Shown here: one piece after another, positions 12,114 through 22,891 of the stretch
Layout: every line of letters begins with the position of its first letter
Numbering within the stretch: position 1 is the first letter of the stretch
Source of the DNA: Enoplolaimus lenunculus
Taxonomy: Eukaryota; Nematoda; Enoplea; Enoplida; Thoracostomopsidae
Direction of reading: 5' to 3'
Length of the DNA stretch: 64,000 nt
NCBI GenBank assembly: GCA_030248215.1
Contig: JASANG010002547.1
Span: forward strand, 43,415 to 107,414
Program-made: the position numbers and the translations under genes
The notes under the pieces: model-generated
Seen by the model: only the letters and a program-made list of their open reading frames with translations
Database searches by the model: none
What the model was told of the DNA's origin: nothing

Positions 12114-12400
12114 GGCTCATGTATATAGAACAATGCCGGAACAGTAGTATAAGCATATTCGTAAGCCAAAGTCTAAGCCTAAGCGTATGGATGAGCCTAT
12201 TCGTAAGCCTAAGCCTAAGCGTATGGATGAGCCTATTCGTAAGCCTAAGCCTAAGCGTATGGATGAGCCTATTCGTAAGCCTAAGCGTATGGATGAGCCT
12301 ATTCGTAAGCCTAAGCCTAAGCAAAAAATAGTCTAAAGCTTAAACTGACTCTATCATAGCGCCTCCGGAAAACGATCCGGCACTGTTCTATACATGGGCC
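12114..12400 (-). mobile_element. GGCC-ended element, subfamily C, with internal 35-bp-scale array
   Basis: Ends are GGCTCATGTATATAGAACA and GCACTGTTCTATACATGGGCC-type, with a CCGG pair just inside. The centre repeats a unit containing GCGTATGGATGAGCCTATTC about four times. Flanks are GTAAATCC (12,106-12,113) and GGAAATCC (12,401-12,408), 7 of 8 identical. The open frames across the array on both strands are by-products of the periodicity. Confidence 0.7.
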
Positions 12401-12408
12401 GGAAATCC

Positions 12409-12949
12409 TGTAATAAAAAGTCCACATTGTCTAGAATACTACGCAATGTTCAGCCAATGATGCTTAAAATTGAGCTGATGATAAGTGCAACAGTGTCGTG
12501 ATTGGCAGAAGACTTTATACGATCGGACCTGAAGCAACGTCTCACGACCTGTCCTCCGATGGTGGTCGCTGAGGCACTCAGTGTAGTCCATCGTATTGTC
12601 CGCTGTGGCCCACGATCAGCTGTGCAGAAGCCGGTCCGAAATCCATGGTTGCTGAGAGGCTGTGTTCTCGATCTAAAAACACTTCTGTGTTTTCTTCCAT
12701 GTCATATTATTCAGCTCTCGTTTCAATCTAAAATGCCGGCTGAACTCGGAATGTTTACAATTTTGTTTAATTTTTACGTTGGGAGCGAGTACCAAACTAA
12801 TCCACGCCATTATATTACGTCCCACAAACCAAAACGTCGATCTTGTTACAGTTTTGTTTACAAGCTTAAGCTTAAGCCTAATACTAAGCAAAGGTATGCC
12901 AAATTTGAAAATTTCAAAAATTGTATACGGCAAGTACACAAAATGCCAC
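12409..12949. other. Unassigned stretch with a 157-codon open frame
   Basis: The + strand frame 12,502-12,975 is open, and its first 60 codons look less AT-biased than the surroundings. The product resembles nothing I know. The opposite strand has faint Tc1-transposase-like word order (CAGCGGACAATACGATGG), too weak to call. TTAAGC words near 12,860 are a scrap of the hexamer repeats. It may be a decayed transposon. Confidence 0.25.
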
Positions 12950-13070
12950 GACGTATCACTTGTAACACGTCATAGGCCATGACGTATCGCTTGTCACACG
13001 TCATAGGCCAAGACGTATCGCTTGTCACACGTCATAGGCCAAAATCTATCGCTTGTCACACGTCATAGTG
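12950..13070. repeat. 31-bp tandem array, four copies
   Basis: The unit contains GACGTATCGCTTGTCACACG and CATAGGCC. Successive GACGTATCG words sit 31 bp apart (12,981 and 13,012). The unit carries imperfect TGACGT/ACGTCA palindromes. Confidence 0.7.
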
Positions 13071-13552
13071 ACGTTAGACCAATTAAAATTCCACCCACGC
13101 GCATGGTCGTTACCAGTCATGGTCGAGTCAAAAAAAGACTACTCGTTTGAAAACACGCGGAACATTATTCATAAACGTGTAATATGTAAAATTTTTGATT
13201 TTTTCAAAATATTAATCTCGTTCAATTCAGATAAACTCATCGTTCAAATGTACTCTAGACAGAGGTGATCTGAAATCTATTGAATTTTTAGTTTTATACA
13301 CTCGCTGTTCAGTGTACCAGTTACGCAAGCTGTTAACAACGAATTTTTGCATATAATACTTACATATTTGATACTGAATATTAATGCGAAACCAAATATT
13401 AGGTTACGTATTTTTGCCAGGATCAGGAGGCATTAGTGTTCACTGGTCATTTCCTGAAAGTTTTACAACACTGTGCTATATCCTAGTGGTCAAAATTTTA
13501 AATTTGATCTGTGTCAATAAACAATTTAAAGGTTTATGTGGGTTTGAAACGG
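13071..13552. other. No feature seen
   Basis: AT-rich spacer between the 31-bp array and the next element, with no recognised coding or repeat signal. Confidence 0.3.
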
Positions 13553-13560
13553 TAATTCAA

Positions 13561-13730
13561 CAGGCACATAGCCAGCTCATCTTGCTAGGGGAGGCTAAAC
13601 AGTTTTCAGGAGGGGCATTCAAGGGTTTTCAGTGAGCTAGAAAAAGGTTGAAAACTTTCTAGGGGGGGCCAAAAATTTTTCCAAGGGAGGGGTTGAGCCT
13701 CCCCTGGCGCCGCCCTTGGCTACGGGCCCG
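13561..13730 (+). mobile_element. hAT-like miniature element, CAGGCCCGTAGCC family
   Basis: Begins CAGGCACATAGCC and ends GGCTACGGGCCCG. Flanks TAATTCAA (13,553-13,560 and 13,731-13,738) are identical, an 8-bp target-site duplication. The body has the family words CATTCAAGGGTTTTCA and GGGGCCAAAAATTTTTCC. Confidence 0.75.
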
Positions 13731-14198
13731 TAATTCAATCACTGGATCATCCAGATCCGTCCGTATCTTGCGTGTAGAACTTACACATCAAAAGTGCCTT
13801 TAGTGTTAGATCCGTTTTTATCCGGCGCAAAACGTGCCTTCGTTCGGACCATCCTGGTATCCGGTCCTGATTCTTAATTGTTCATACCTTGCTTTATACA
13901 AAAACAGACTGATTTTTAAACCAAAGGCTCTTTCTGATTTACAGATTTGTTCTATCGGTAAGGTTTTAAGTCTCACAGAGAGGAAATACCATTTATAAAT
14001 ATCTCATGGTACAGCGAGACACTTGACTTTGCTAATAAGCGACGGCAGTAAGCTATATATTAAGGTACATTTTGAATCCGGTGAAATAAATTTTAACTCG
14101 GTCATTTTTTTCAAATTTATACGCCTTTCAAGGGGTGTATTTTAAAATCCACCGTACAACCAGAGCGTGGAACCTAAAATTTCTAGGTTTCGATCATT

Positions 14199-14399
14199 GG
14201 CCTATGTCAAAGATCAGGGGCGTAACGTTTTTCTGTGGGACTGCAATAGAGCACGCTTAAGCTTTAGACTAATTTTTTTTTTGCTTGGCTTAGGCTTAGG
14301 CTTCGTCTTAGGACTATGCTCATTCTTAGGCTTAGGCTGAAGATTAGGCTTAGCAATATGGCTTATAATACTGTTCCGCCCCTGTTGTTTACATTGGCC
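14199..14399 (+). mobile_element. GGCC-ended element, subfamily B
   Basis: Left end GGCCTATGTCAAAGATCAGG; right end CCCTGTTGTTTACATTGGCC. TTAGGC hexamers fill the centre, separated by the ATGCTCATTC word typical of subfamily B. The flanking duplication is not clear. Confidence 0.65.
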
Positions 14400-14904
14400 C
14401 TCATTTTAAGTCTTTAATGTCGAAACGTTGTAGAAAGCAATATCTCACGGTTTCACGGTAAACAACTTTCCAGTGGTAACCAATGGTTACAGCGAATATT
14501 TCAAGGTAAACAGTTTTCGAAAACTTATATTCTGCTGGTACTGGACATTTTAAGCCCTTATATGGTATAGGTACAACTAGCAATGGTAATTTTTGGCTAT
14601 TTTCGAGCACTGCGTATATATTATGCTTTCATGCACAAGCAACGAACATACTACCTCAGGGCTTACAGGTTTATCCTGTATATTAAAGCGAATGTCTTAT
14701 ATATGCTTGGCATCAAACGAAAATTGGTCTATGTTGGCTACTTGATAGCTGACAAGGAGACTCCTGGCACTAACTGTTATTAGTATACATTATTCTTTCA
14801 GTGTTTCGTCGTTGTATTTACTGTTGTTCAGTGAAAATTAGTCATGCAATTCAAATTTGGCCCAAATATTTTATAAGCCAAAATTAACGCAGTGTCGCGC
14901 ATTA
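14400..14904. other. No gene; AT-rich spacer
   Basis: Short open frames on both strands have no recognisable product, and no element ends were found. Confidence 0.3.
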
Positions 14905-15078
14905 TTAGGGGCGTAACAGTAGATTAAGCGCATTGCTAAGCCTAAGCCTAAGCATACTCGTTGCAAAATGAGGTCCTAAGCCTAAGCCTATGCAAAACGC
15001 GTAATCTAGCATCGAAACCTACTCTTTTATAAACCCACCAGTACCAGAAACCTGGACGCCCCTTAAAGTAACATGGGT
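14905..15078 (-). mobile_element. GGCC-ended element, subfamily A
   Basis: GGGGCGTAACAGTAGATTAAG at the left and ACGCCCCTTAAAGTAACATGG at the right mark the two arms. CCTAAG hexamers lie in two blocks. The outermost left bases have decayed, so no duplication can be shown. Confidence 0.6.
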
Positions 15079-16205
15079 CCTCCGCGTTCTAATCGAATTT
15101 TGTGTGATTTTATGTCATAAATTGAACGGTAATTTTTTAATTTGTTTTGAAATTCTTTTTTCAAGTACAATTTTAATTGTTTTAAAATAGAACGAAAAAA
15201 CATACCAACTAACCTATTAATTAATATAGAATTTGGTGAATTTTTGCCGAATGAGACAAATAAATATTAACTTCGTCATTTGCGAATAATCACTGCGCTT
15301 ACAAACTAAAATAAATGTGCAGAAATTTAGAAATGAGAACTTCTTTTCGAGTAAATTTGACAATATCCTCTAATTCTGTTAACAATCGATCCGATTTGCA
15401 GAAGAAAAAGATTCGTAGCTAAATTTACTGGAGCATGCGGATCGGTCACAAGACTTACCACCTTCGTTAACTTTTTCCACCGGGACCAAAAATTGTTTAA
15501 GGAGGAAGGCAGAGTTTCCCCTGGTCCCCTGTGGTATTGTGAACGACTGGAAACCAACTGCGCCATAATTCAAGCTACTTCTCATGTAATCCACTCCGTT
15601 TCTGGTATTTTGTTTAAAGTACGGAGTTAGCTAAAATGCGGATCAGACATAGATTATTTTTGCGTCTTTGAGATCATTTCAACTGCAAGCCAATTATATT
15701 TTCGATAGCAAAACATTTTCCGTTTTGTATCGCATTTTTACGCATAAACCGTGTTTTCCGTTCCAACGTCTCAACGATATATCCTCTATAACTTGATTTG
15801 TAGTCTGGCGGAAAAACACGCAGACTAGACACGAAATTGTATAGAATGCCGGCCTCCGCGTCTAGCACTTTGTGACGTGAGTAAAATTGTGATATAAGTT
15901 CAAGTTTGGGGCATCCCTAGGATTATTGGGTATACATGGGTGTGTTCGTGGGGTCCAGTGGAAATTATTAATAATACAGTTTTGTCAAACTTAGTCTACA
16001 GTTTTTGTAATGTATGTTTTTATTAAAAAATTAATTTAAAGAACCGTTGTGTGTACGTGTACCTTCCAGAGCCTATGACTTGAAGCATGTGATGGTTCAC
16101 CGACGTTGTTAGGACAGTAAAGGCAGGATATGCAGTTATCTTTGCTTGGACAATCTTCCTTTTTCGCTTATTCTCAAATATACACATAGAGTACGAATGT
16201 CCAGT
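15079..16205. other. No gene seen in this 1.1-kb stretch
   Basis: Open frames on the minus strand near 15,330-15,870 lack family resemblance and splice context. The sequence is AT-rich and no array was recognised. Confidence 0.3.
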
Positions 16206-16213
16206 TAGTGATA

Positions 16214-16376
16214 CGGGCCCGTAGCCACGGTGGGGGCAGAGGGACTCAGTCCCTGCAAAAAATTTGCCCCCTTCCAGGAAAATTTTCAACTTTGCTTGTA
16301 AGTCAACGAAAACCTTTGGCTGTCACTCCTGAAAATTTTTTAGCCCTCATAGCAAGGTGAGCTGGTTACGGGCCTA
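16214..16376 (-). mobile_element. hAT-like miniature element, CAGGCCCGTAGCC family
   Basis: CGGGCCCGTAGCC to GGTTACGGGCCTA. Flanks TAGTGATA and TAGCGATA (7 of 8). The body contains AACTTTGCTTGTAAGTC and AGCAAGGTGAGCTGG, the family hallmarks in this orientation. Confidence 0.7.
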
Positions 16377-16929
16377 TAGCGATAGGTTTTCAACCTGACG
16401 AACTCATGCGGTTGTAGATCTTAAAATTTTCAATGTGGCCGGGTAACTCGAATGCAAAAATGTGCTGATATTCTATTAGCTCATCGCTAAGTTCTAACCT
16501 CAAAGTTTGCTGCTTAGAAAGCGCAACGATTTGTCGCTAACTGGTAATAAATGCTACACACATTGAGAATACGGTGACATGTGAAGCTTGAAAACAAATT
16601 ACAATCAAAAGTAAAGCAAGTATAGGAACATGATGGATTGAGGACTTGGTCAATAGCTTTAAGGCGCTGTCGCTGATTATATATGGATGAATTTTTTAAA
16701 TATTGCCATAACGATGTTTAGTTGTGACGTTTTGAACTTGCTTCGGGATGCAAGCACTGCATTCAATCTACAACACGTTCGTTTCGTCAATTTTACACTG
16801 AATTACAATTTTTCAAACTCATGTTACATTAAGGGGGGTCCATGTTTCTGGTGGGTCCATAAAAGAGTATTTTTCATGGGAATTATTCACATTAGATATA
16901 CAAGGTAAGGTAACAGATAAAAGAAATAT
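16377..16929. other. No feature seen
   Basis: AT-rich spacer with a 73-codon + strand open frame at 16,687-16,908. The frame runs into the next transposon's flank and is not recognisable. Confidence 0.3.
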
Positions 16930-17150
16930 GGCCAATGTAAAGAACAGGGACAGAACAGTATTATAACCATATTCCTAAGCCTTAGCCTAAAGTCTAAACC
17001 TAAGCCTAAGCGTAAGGGTAAGAATGAGCATATTCCTAAGCCTATGCCTTTGCCTATACCTCAACAAGCACAAAAATTACTCTAAAGCTTAAAGCTTACT
17101 CTATTACAATCCCACAGACAAACGTTCCACCCCTGATCTTTACATGGATC
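16930..17150 (-). mobile_element. GGCC-ended element, subfamily B
   Basis: Starts GGCCAATGTAAAGAACAGGG and ends CCCTGATCTTTACATGG. Irregular CCTAAG hexamers are interrupted by AATGAGCATATTCC. It carries CACAGACAAACGTTCC inside the right arm, as in other B copies. Confidence 0.65.
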
Positions 17151-17208
17151 GATGAGCTAACGAAAAAAAAACAATTTTAGTAGGCATTAACTTTCATGAC
17201 ATTAGATG

Positions 17209-17361
17209 CAGGTCGTAGCTAGATCAATTTGATGGGGAATAAATATTATACAGGAAGAGCGCTTGCAAACAAGGTTAAAAAGTTTTCTAGGCGGCCAAAA
17301 TTTTTCCAACGATGCTGAGCGTCCCTCCGTCGCGCCGCCTACCCTCTTGGTTACGGGCCTG
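17209..17361 (+). mobile_element. hAT-like miniature element, CAGGCCCGTAGCC family
   Basis: CAGGTCGTAGCT to GGTTACGGGCCTG. Flanks ATTAGATG and ATTAGAGG (7 of 8). The left half is diverged; the right half keeps GGCCAAAATTTTTCC. Confidence 0.65.
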
Positions 17362-17369
17362 ATTAGAGG

Positions 17370-17870
17370 TAAAAAATTTACTTTAAATGGTACGCCGGTC
17401 CCGAACGAAAATCGTGCCTACACGACTCGGGCCATAGTCCAAATTTTAGTCAGGCGTTTCGTCGGAGCATTGTCAAAATTTTAGCCAGGCGTTTCTAATC
17501 ATACACAAAGACTATATTTTGTCCACGTTCGTTGCTATCATGTGTGTACGATTGAAAGCTGACATATATATATGCTTAGCGACAATAGTGGACAAATACA
17601 AGCTCTAGTTCAATTCTATAGGCATTCACTCAGTCAGCTATAACATAAGGAGTGGTCATTCTGAATAGCCATACAAAACGTATGACGAAGTGTTCGGCGA
17701 TGTTGACGACATACGTAGTAGTATTTGTGTTTAGAGTTTTCGCCAAAGCAGCATAACGTTTAGTGTTGTTTTGTGAGTTAAAACCTACCGGCGGAACTGA
17801 AACGAGAGGGGCACCCAGGATTTAGACGCGGCAACGGAGACCAAAACCCCATTTTTTGTAAAATATTGTA
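17370..17870. other. No gene; short internal direct repeat
   Basis: A CAAAATTTTAG(T/C)CAGGCGTTTC segment is repeated about 40 bp apart near 17,440-17,500. Nothing else was recognised. Confidence 0.3.
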
Positions 17871-17878
17871 CTAAAGTT

Positions 17879-18041
17879 CAGACCCGTAGCCAGCTCACCA
17901 TGCTAGGGAGGGATAAAAATTTTTTAGGAGGGGCATTCAAGGGTAATGACTTGCAAGCAAGGTTAAAAATTTTTTTAGGGGGAGCCAAAATTTATCCATA
18001 GAGAGGCGAGACCCCATGCCCGTCCCTGAGCTAGATGCAGA
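17879..18041 (+). mobile_element. hAT-like miniature element, CAGGCCCGTAGCC family
   Basis: Starts CAGACCCGTAGCC. The right end is decayed, but CTAAAGTT flanks it on both sides (17,871-17,878 and 18,042-18,049), so the insertion limits are secure. Confidence 0.7.
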
Positions 18042-18408
18042 CTAAAGTTGCGTTGGACGTCTCGATCGCTTCTAGTCACGAGCTTTAGTCACAGCAAAAA
18101 TTTCCGGATCCGCTTCTGGTTAAAAGTATAAAGTTTATCAGGATTTTGTGAGAGGACAGGAGTTTTAGAGACGATTTCACAAAAATTTCTTACTACTTTT
18201 TAAACAAGGCTATTTTAGCTAATAGGCTATCAGTGTAAATGTATGTTTAATATTTATCCTGCACAAAAGACTCGCGGCTGCTGTGTCTAAGGTATGTTTT
18301 TAAGCTTATAGGGGTTTACTAGCGCTCTAGTTTGTTCGATCACTGTAACCATGCTAAAGTTATACCATTCAACTGTATCTCAAATCTAATTTCAATCATG
18401 GGTTTGAA

Positions 18409-18573
18409 CGGGCCGTAGTCACAAAGATGTCATGAAGTCTCGGCCCCTCCTTAAAAAATTTGCCCCTCAACTAGAATTTTTTCAATATTTCTTGTAAGTC
18501 ACCGAAAAACTCTTGTAAGCCCCTCCTGAAAAATGACTATCCCCGCTAGCAAGGTGAGCTGACTACGTGCTTG
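18409..18573 (-). mobile_element. hAT-like miniature element, CAGGCCCGTAGCC family
   Basis: CGGGCCGTAGTC to GACTACGTGCTTG, with identical 8-bp flanks GGTTTGAA at 18,401-18,408 and 18,574-18,581. Opposite orientation to the copy at 17,879. Confidence 0.75.
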
Positions 18574-18581
18574 GGTTTGAA

Positions 18582-18992
18582 TCAGAAACTATCGGGTGGA
18601 ACAACGTTTCATTATCACCGCTGGCACTCGACTATGAAGCTTTGATACTTGATATCGATAAGTTTATCTGTGTTTGGTGTATTTTTTGCATATACAGATT
18701 GCGTTGAATTGGCCGCAATATAAAATACGCTTTGCGGGGGTAGCGGGTACATCAACTTTATCCCAAAACCCTCTTCTCAGTAATCCGTTTTCCGGTGTTT
18801 GTTGCCATTTCCCGTCCGAGTACCAACGTCATCGAGGTAAAACTGCCTCAAATAATGCAAAATGCAAATCAACAAATATAAAAAGCGCTTGAAATGTTCG
18901 CCATTTTATGAATCTTTTTACGGTTTGAGGAAATGGTTGATATGTCAGACAGTCGTTGACCAATCATTATTTATTATTTTGCCCATTCTAAG
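18582..18992. other. No feature seen
   Basis: The spacer holds a 72-codon open frame at 18,674-18,892 with no recognised product. Confidence 0.3.
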
Positions 18993-19188
18993 TTGATATA
19001 TACATGATTCTTATTATTATTATTATTATTGTTATTATTATTATTATTGTTATTATTATTCTTATTATTGTTATTATTATTATTTTTATTATTGTTATTA
19101 TTATTATTATTATTGTTATTATTATTATTATTGTTATTATTATTCTTATTATTGTTATTATTATTATTTTTATTATTGTTATTATTAT
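18993..19188. repeat. (ATT)n microsatellite, left part
   Basis: Almost pure TTATTATTG/TTATTATTC trinucleotide array. Open frames across it (poly-Ile or poly-Asn) are repeat artefacts. It resumes at 19,379 after the transposon. Confidence 0.9.
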
Positions 19189-19378
19189 GGCCCATGTTGC
19201 TTTAAGGGGCGTCAAGGTTTCTGGTGGGTGTATAAAAGAGTAGGTTTAGATTCTAGATTACATTTTTTGCTTAGGCTTAGGCTTAGGCTTAGGAATTCAT
19301 TTTTGCAACGCTTAGGCTAAGGCTTAGGCTTAGGAATACGCTTAATCTGCAGTTACGCCCCTTAAAGTAACATTGACC
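19189..19378 (+). mobile_element. GGCC-ended element, subfamily A, nested in an ATT microsatellite
   Basis: GGCCCATGTTGCTTTAAGGG to CCCTTAAAGTAACATTGACC. ATTATTAT precedes it and GTTATTAT follows, so the insertion split one array. Two TTAGGC blocks are separated by the subfamily word TTTTTGCAACG. Confidence 0.75.
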
Positions 19379-19400
19379 GTTATTATTATTATTATTATTA

Positions 19401-19431
<31 letters not shown>
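19379..19431. repeat. (ATT)n microsatellite, right part
   Basis: Continuation of the trinucleotide array interrupted by the element before it. Confidence 0.9.
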
Positions 19432-19789
19432 ATTGCATTAGAACCTCCAGGGCATGATGAAAGTTTTTTGCCTGGCACTGTCAGTATTTTCAGTTAAACG
19501 GCTTGCGAGGAACATTTTTTAAGGAAAATAGAAAATTAAAACGCGCTGTATATGTGAAACGTGTAAGTTGAAAAATTATCATCATTTTCAGATCAGGAGC
19601 TTTGAGTTCCAAGGACACCCGAAGCAATCCACAATTATACGACGCATTTATTGATAGATTTACGAGTTATAAACAAATAAATAGTATAAATAAACATATA
19701 TATTAGTGATGGGTATCGGATATTTTTTAATATCCGAGCATATATCTTAGTGGTGCCCAACTTTCTCACTAGACCGCAATTGAGAAGGC

Positions 19790-19950
19790 GTAAAATTTAA
19801 GACTATTTTTTTGATTGGGTTTAGGCTAAAGCTTTGTTTTAGGCTTGTGTTTATTATACGCTGAGGAGGCTTATAGTCTACAGCTTTAAGCTTACTCTTT
19901 TTTCTAGTCCCACAGAAAAACGTTCCGCGCCTGATCTTTACATGGACCGT
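19790..19950 (-). mobile_element. GGCC-ended element, subfamily B, 5'-decayed
   Basis: The right arm is clear: CCACAGAAAAACGTTCC, then CCTGATCTTTACATGGACC. GCTTTAAGCTTACTC is present, and only a few hexamers are left. The left arm is not recognisable. Confidence 0.5.
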
Positions 19951-20932
19951 CACTTTCAGCTATTCTTTAGTCATGATCACTTACACATGCCAACAGTTGC
20001 TTTCGATTAAGTACTTTGCTAAGTTTTAACCATGACTGCTTCAATTCAACACGTAATATCTCTCAGATATACAACTGAACACAAAACCGCGCAACCAAAA
20101 ATTACCAATCCGTAATTTGCCTAATAGCGACCCTGAACCCTATTATATATTTATTGGCCAGTTTTGGTATCAAAAAGCGCACGTGTAGCCCTTGTAAAGC
20201 TGTAAAATTATCTGCTTTCAAACTGTACGGCGTGTGATGTCTGCATTGAAACAGCCTTAAGTACCGATTTTGTAGCTCGATCCGGAAAAAACCACTACGC
20301 TGTCCGTTGTGCGTAACAACTCTATACCGATGTTTTATATTCAGTGTGGTGTGGTACCGGGTAGTGCCTAGTTTTAACAGCCAGAACCAATTTTTACCTT
20401 TCATAATTATGTTGGCCATTATGTTCGTAAATATATAATTACAACGCAACGCATAGAAGATATTTATATTTGATATTTACGTTTTTGATACGTCCTGGCG
20501 GACAAGAGAGATCGTCGGTCAGTGGCGAATTCAAAAGGGGACACATCCACGGCGTGACCCTTTGATCGGAACCGCAACCAAATATTTTTGGGTTCAATTT
20601 TAGCACTTAAATTACGTTCGGTTTCTCGTACTATAATATACTTAGCTCGCCCGCAGTCATACATTTCTAGGTCTGCAACGACCGTCGCTTGTTCCAATGG
20701 CACCAACATATAGTGACAAATACTAGACTCAAATCCAGAGTTGGAGGTCGAAAAAGTTTTTTCCGGGGCTGAAACCGGAACCGGACCCAAAGATAACGCA
20801 AGACAAGGTCGCTTGAATCTTTGCACATATTACCGAATACAGGATAGTTTTAAGAATGCTTGTTGGTCTCTTCAAATCCAATCCGTGTCGTGAATGCAGT
20901 CCATCCCATCCATCTCATCGATTTTGTGGCTC
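19951..20932. other. No assigned gene; two open frames on the minus strand
   Basis: Minus-strand frames of 115 and 120 codons (20,449-20,102 and 20,826-20,464) are longer than chance would usually give in AT-rich DNA. They resemble no family I know and lack clear splice context. A decayed transposon or an unrecognised exon is possible. Confidence 0.3.
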
Positions 20933-20940
20933 GTGAAACC

Positions 20941-21932
20941 GGCCCATGTTACGCTGAGGGCCGTCCCGCTGTCCCGGGACAGTGGGACAGTGGGACAGCC
21001 GGGACAGTGGGACACCGGGACAGTAGGACAGCGGGACTGTCCTACTAACCCATTGTCCCGCTGTGCTGCTGTCCCACTGTCCTACTGTCCCGCTGTCCTA
21101 CTGTCCCGCTGTCCTACTGTCCCGCTGTCCTACTGTCCCGCTGTCCCACTGTCCTGCTGTCCCGCTGTCCTACTGTCCCGCTGTCCTACTGTCCCGCTGT
21201 CCCACTGTCCTACTGTCCCACTGTCCCGCTGTCCCGCTGTCCTACTGCCTACTGTCCTACTGTCCCGCTGTCCTACCGTCCCACTGTCCCGCTGTCCCAC
21301 TGTCCCGCTGTCCTACGGTCCAGCTGTCCCACTGTCCCGCTGTCCCGCTGTCCTACTGTCCCGCTGTCCTGCTGTCCCGCTGTCCTACTGTCCCGTTGTC
21401 CTACTGTCCCGCTGTCCTACTGTCCCGCTGTCCCACTGTCCCGCTGTCCTACTGTCCCGCTGTCCTATTGTCCTACTGTCCCGCTGTCCTACCGTCCCAC
21501 TGTCCCGCTGTCCTGCTGTCCCGCTGTCCCACTGTCCTACTGTCCCGCTGTCCCGCTGTACTACTGTCCTACTGTCCCGCTGTCCCACTGTCCCGCTGTC
21601 CTACTGTCCTACTGTCCCGCTGTCCTGCTGTCCAACTGTCCCGCTGTCCTACTGTCCCACTGTCCTGCTGTCCCACGTCCTGCTGTCCCACTGTCCTACT
21701 GTCCCACTGTCCCGCTGTCCTACTGTCCCACTGTCCCACTGTCCCGCTGTCCTACTGTCCAGCTGTCCTACTGTCCCGCTGTCCCACTGTCCCGCTGTCC
21801 TACTGTCCCACTGTCGTACTGTCCCCCTGTCCCGCTGTCCTACTGTCCCGCTGTCCTACTGTCCCGTTGTCCTACTGTCCCGCTGTCCCACTGTCCCGGG
21901 ACAGCGGGACGGCCCTCAGCGTAACATGGGCC
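20941..21932. mobile_element. Octamer-array transposon with GGCCCATGTTAC ends and perfect 8-bp duplication
   Basis: The ends match as inverted repeats for at least 48 bp (GGCCCATGTTACGCTGAGGG inward, then CCGTCCCGCTGTCCCGGGAC). GTGAAACC flanks both sides (20,933-20,940 and 21,933-21,940). Between them, roughly 21,050-21,895 is an array of the octamer CTGTCCYR, about 105 copies. The outer 12 bases are shared with subfamily A of the GGCC-ended elements. Because eight is not a multiple of three and the unit has no stop, two frames stay open for 300-370 codons (repeats of CPTVPLSY). I do not consider these proteins. Confidence 0.85.
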
Positions 21933-21959
21933 GTGAAACCTATAATTGTTTGCCCATTT

Positions 21960-22086
21960 TGCCTGTACTAAAGTTGATAGCTAAGTCTAAGCCTAAGCCT
22001 AAACAAAAAAAAATGTAATCTAGAATCTACACCTACTCTTTTATGGACCAATCAGAAACCTGGACGCCGGTTAAAGTAACATGGGC
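21960..22086 (-). mobile_element. GGCC-ended element, subfamily A, right part
   Basis: CCTAAG hexamers, then CCTACTCTTTTATGGACC and GGTTAAAGTAACATGGGCC. The left arm is degraded just after the octamer element. Confidence 0.55.
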
Positions 22087-22891
22087 CATAGTTTATACGG
22101 TTTACACTTGATTAGCAAATTTAAATATCCGCAAATGATACTCGCTCATCTCCAATCTTGTACCAAGGGCCACTATACTTTATCCCCCCCCCCCCCATAC
22201 ACCCTCACCACCCCCCCGCCCCCAAAAGAAAAAAGGGGGCGCGCGCGGCCCCCCCCCCCCACACCTCCGCCCCAGTCAGAACTGAAAACCACCCCCACCT
22301 TAAAAGAATTTTAGTGTAGCCAAAAAAATTTCCTGCCGCAATCTATAAATGTCCGGCCTGACCCTATCGAAGAACAATTCTTGTTTACTGGTCAGCGTGT
22401 ACTTTATGGAATTCGTTTAAACGCGAACCATGCGAAATTATAGACTGAGAATGACTTTGACTATTGCAATATCATATTACCAATGCGCCATGTATTGCTA
22501 GCAGTGTAAATTGAATGTAGTGAACACTAAATATTCTATACACGCACCAAAACACAAAATTTATGCAAACAAGCTTTATATCAACAGCGTTGGCTTAGGT
22601 TTCAGTGACAGGAACTGTCTGTTGTGCGACCCTGAATAAACCTCGAAGAATGTTTTAGAATGATCCGGTGCGTAAAAACAGGCCACAAAGCGGTACTTTG
22701 GTTTAGGCTCAGAAAGTATTAACCAAAATACCAATGGTTTTATGGGTGCCCGTAGGTATAAGCAAGGGGTCAACTGCACCTTTCCCCCTCAAACATTTTA
22801 AGCCTACTTTTAAATAAGGTAGGTATACTAAATGAAAAAAATTAGTTTCACAACAAAAAATTTGCATACTCCATCGTAAATATTCTAGCAG
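22087..22891. other. No gene; C-rich low-complexity tract
   Basis: 22,180-22,285 is dominated by runs of C with short A interruptions, the most GC-biased non-array stretch here. The rest is AT-rich. The words near 22,625 (GTGCGACCCTG) echo the CCGG-type repeat end. Confidence 0.4.

Noticed and set aside
12100-12331. Leu/Arg- and Ser/Leu-rich frames
   Set aside because: Array periodicity inside a GGCC-ended element; the same holds for frames at 26,273-26,512 and 47,515-47,745.
12502-12975. 157-codon frame as a gene
   Set aside because: No family resemblance or splice evidence, and its 3' part runs into a tandem array. Kept only as an unassigned stretch.
18974-19243. Poly-Asn and poly-Ile open frames
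   Set aside because: Trinucleotide microsatellite read in different frames; no splice or start context.
20894-22018. Long + strand open frames of 374 and 302 codons
   Set aside because: They are translations of an octamer array (CPTVPLSY repeats). The array is stop-free in two frames and sits inside a transposon.
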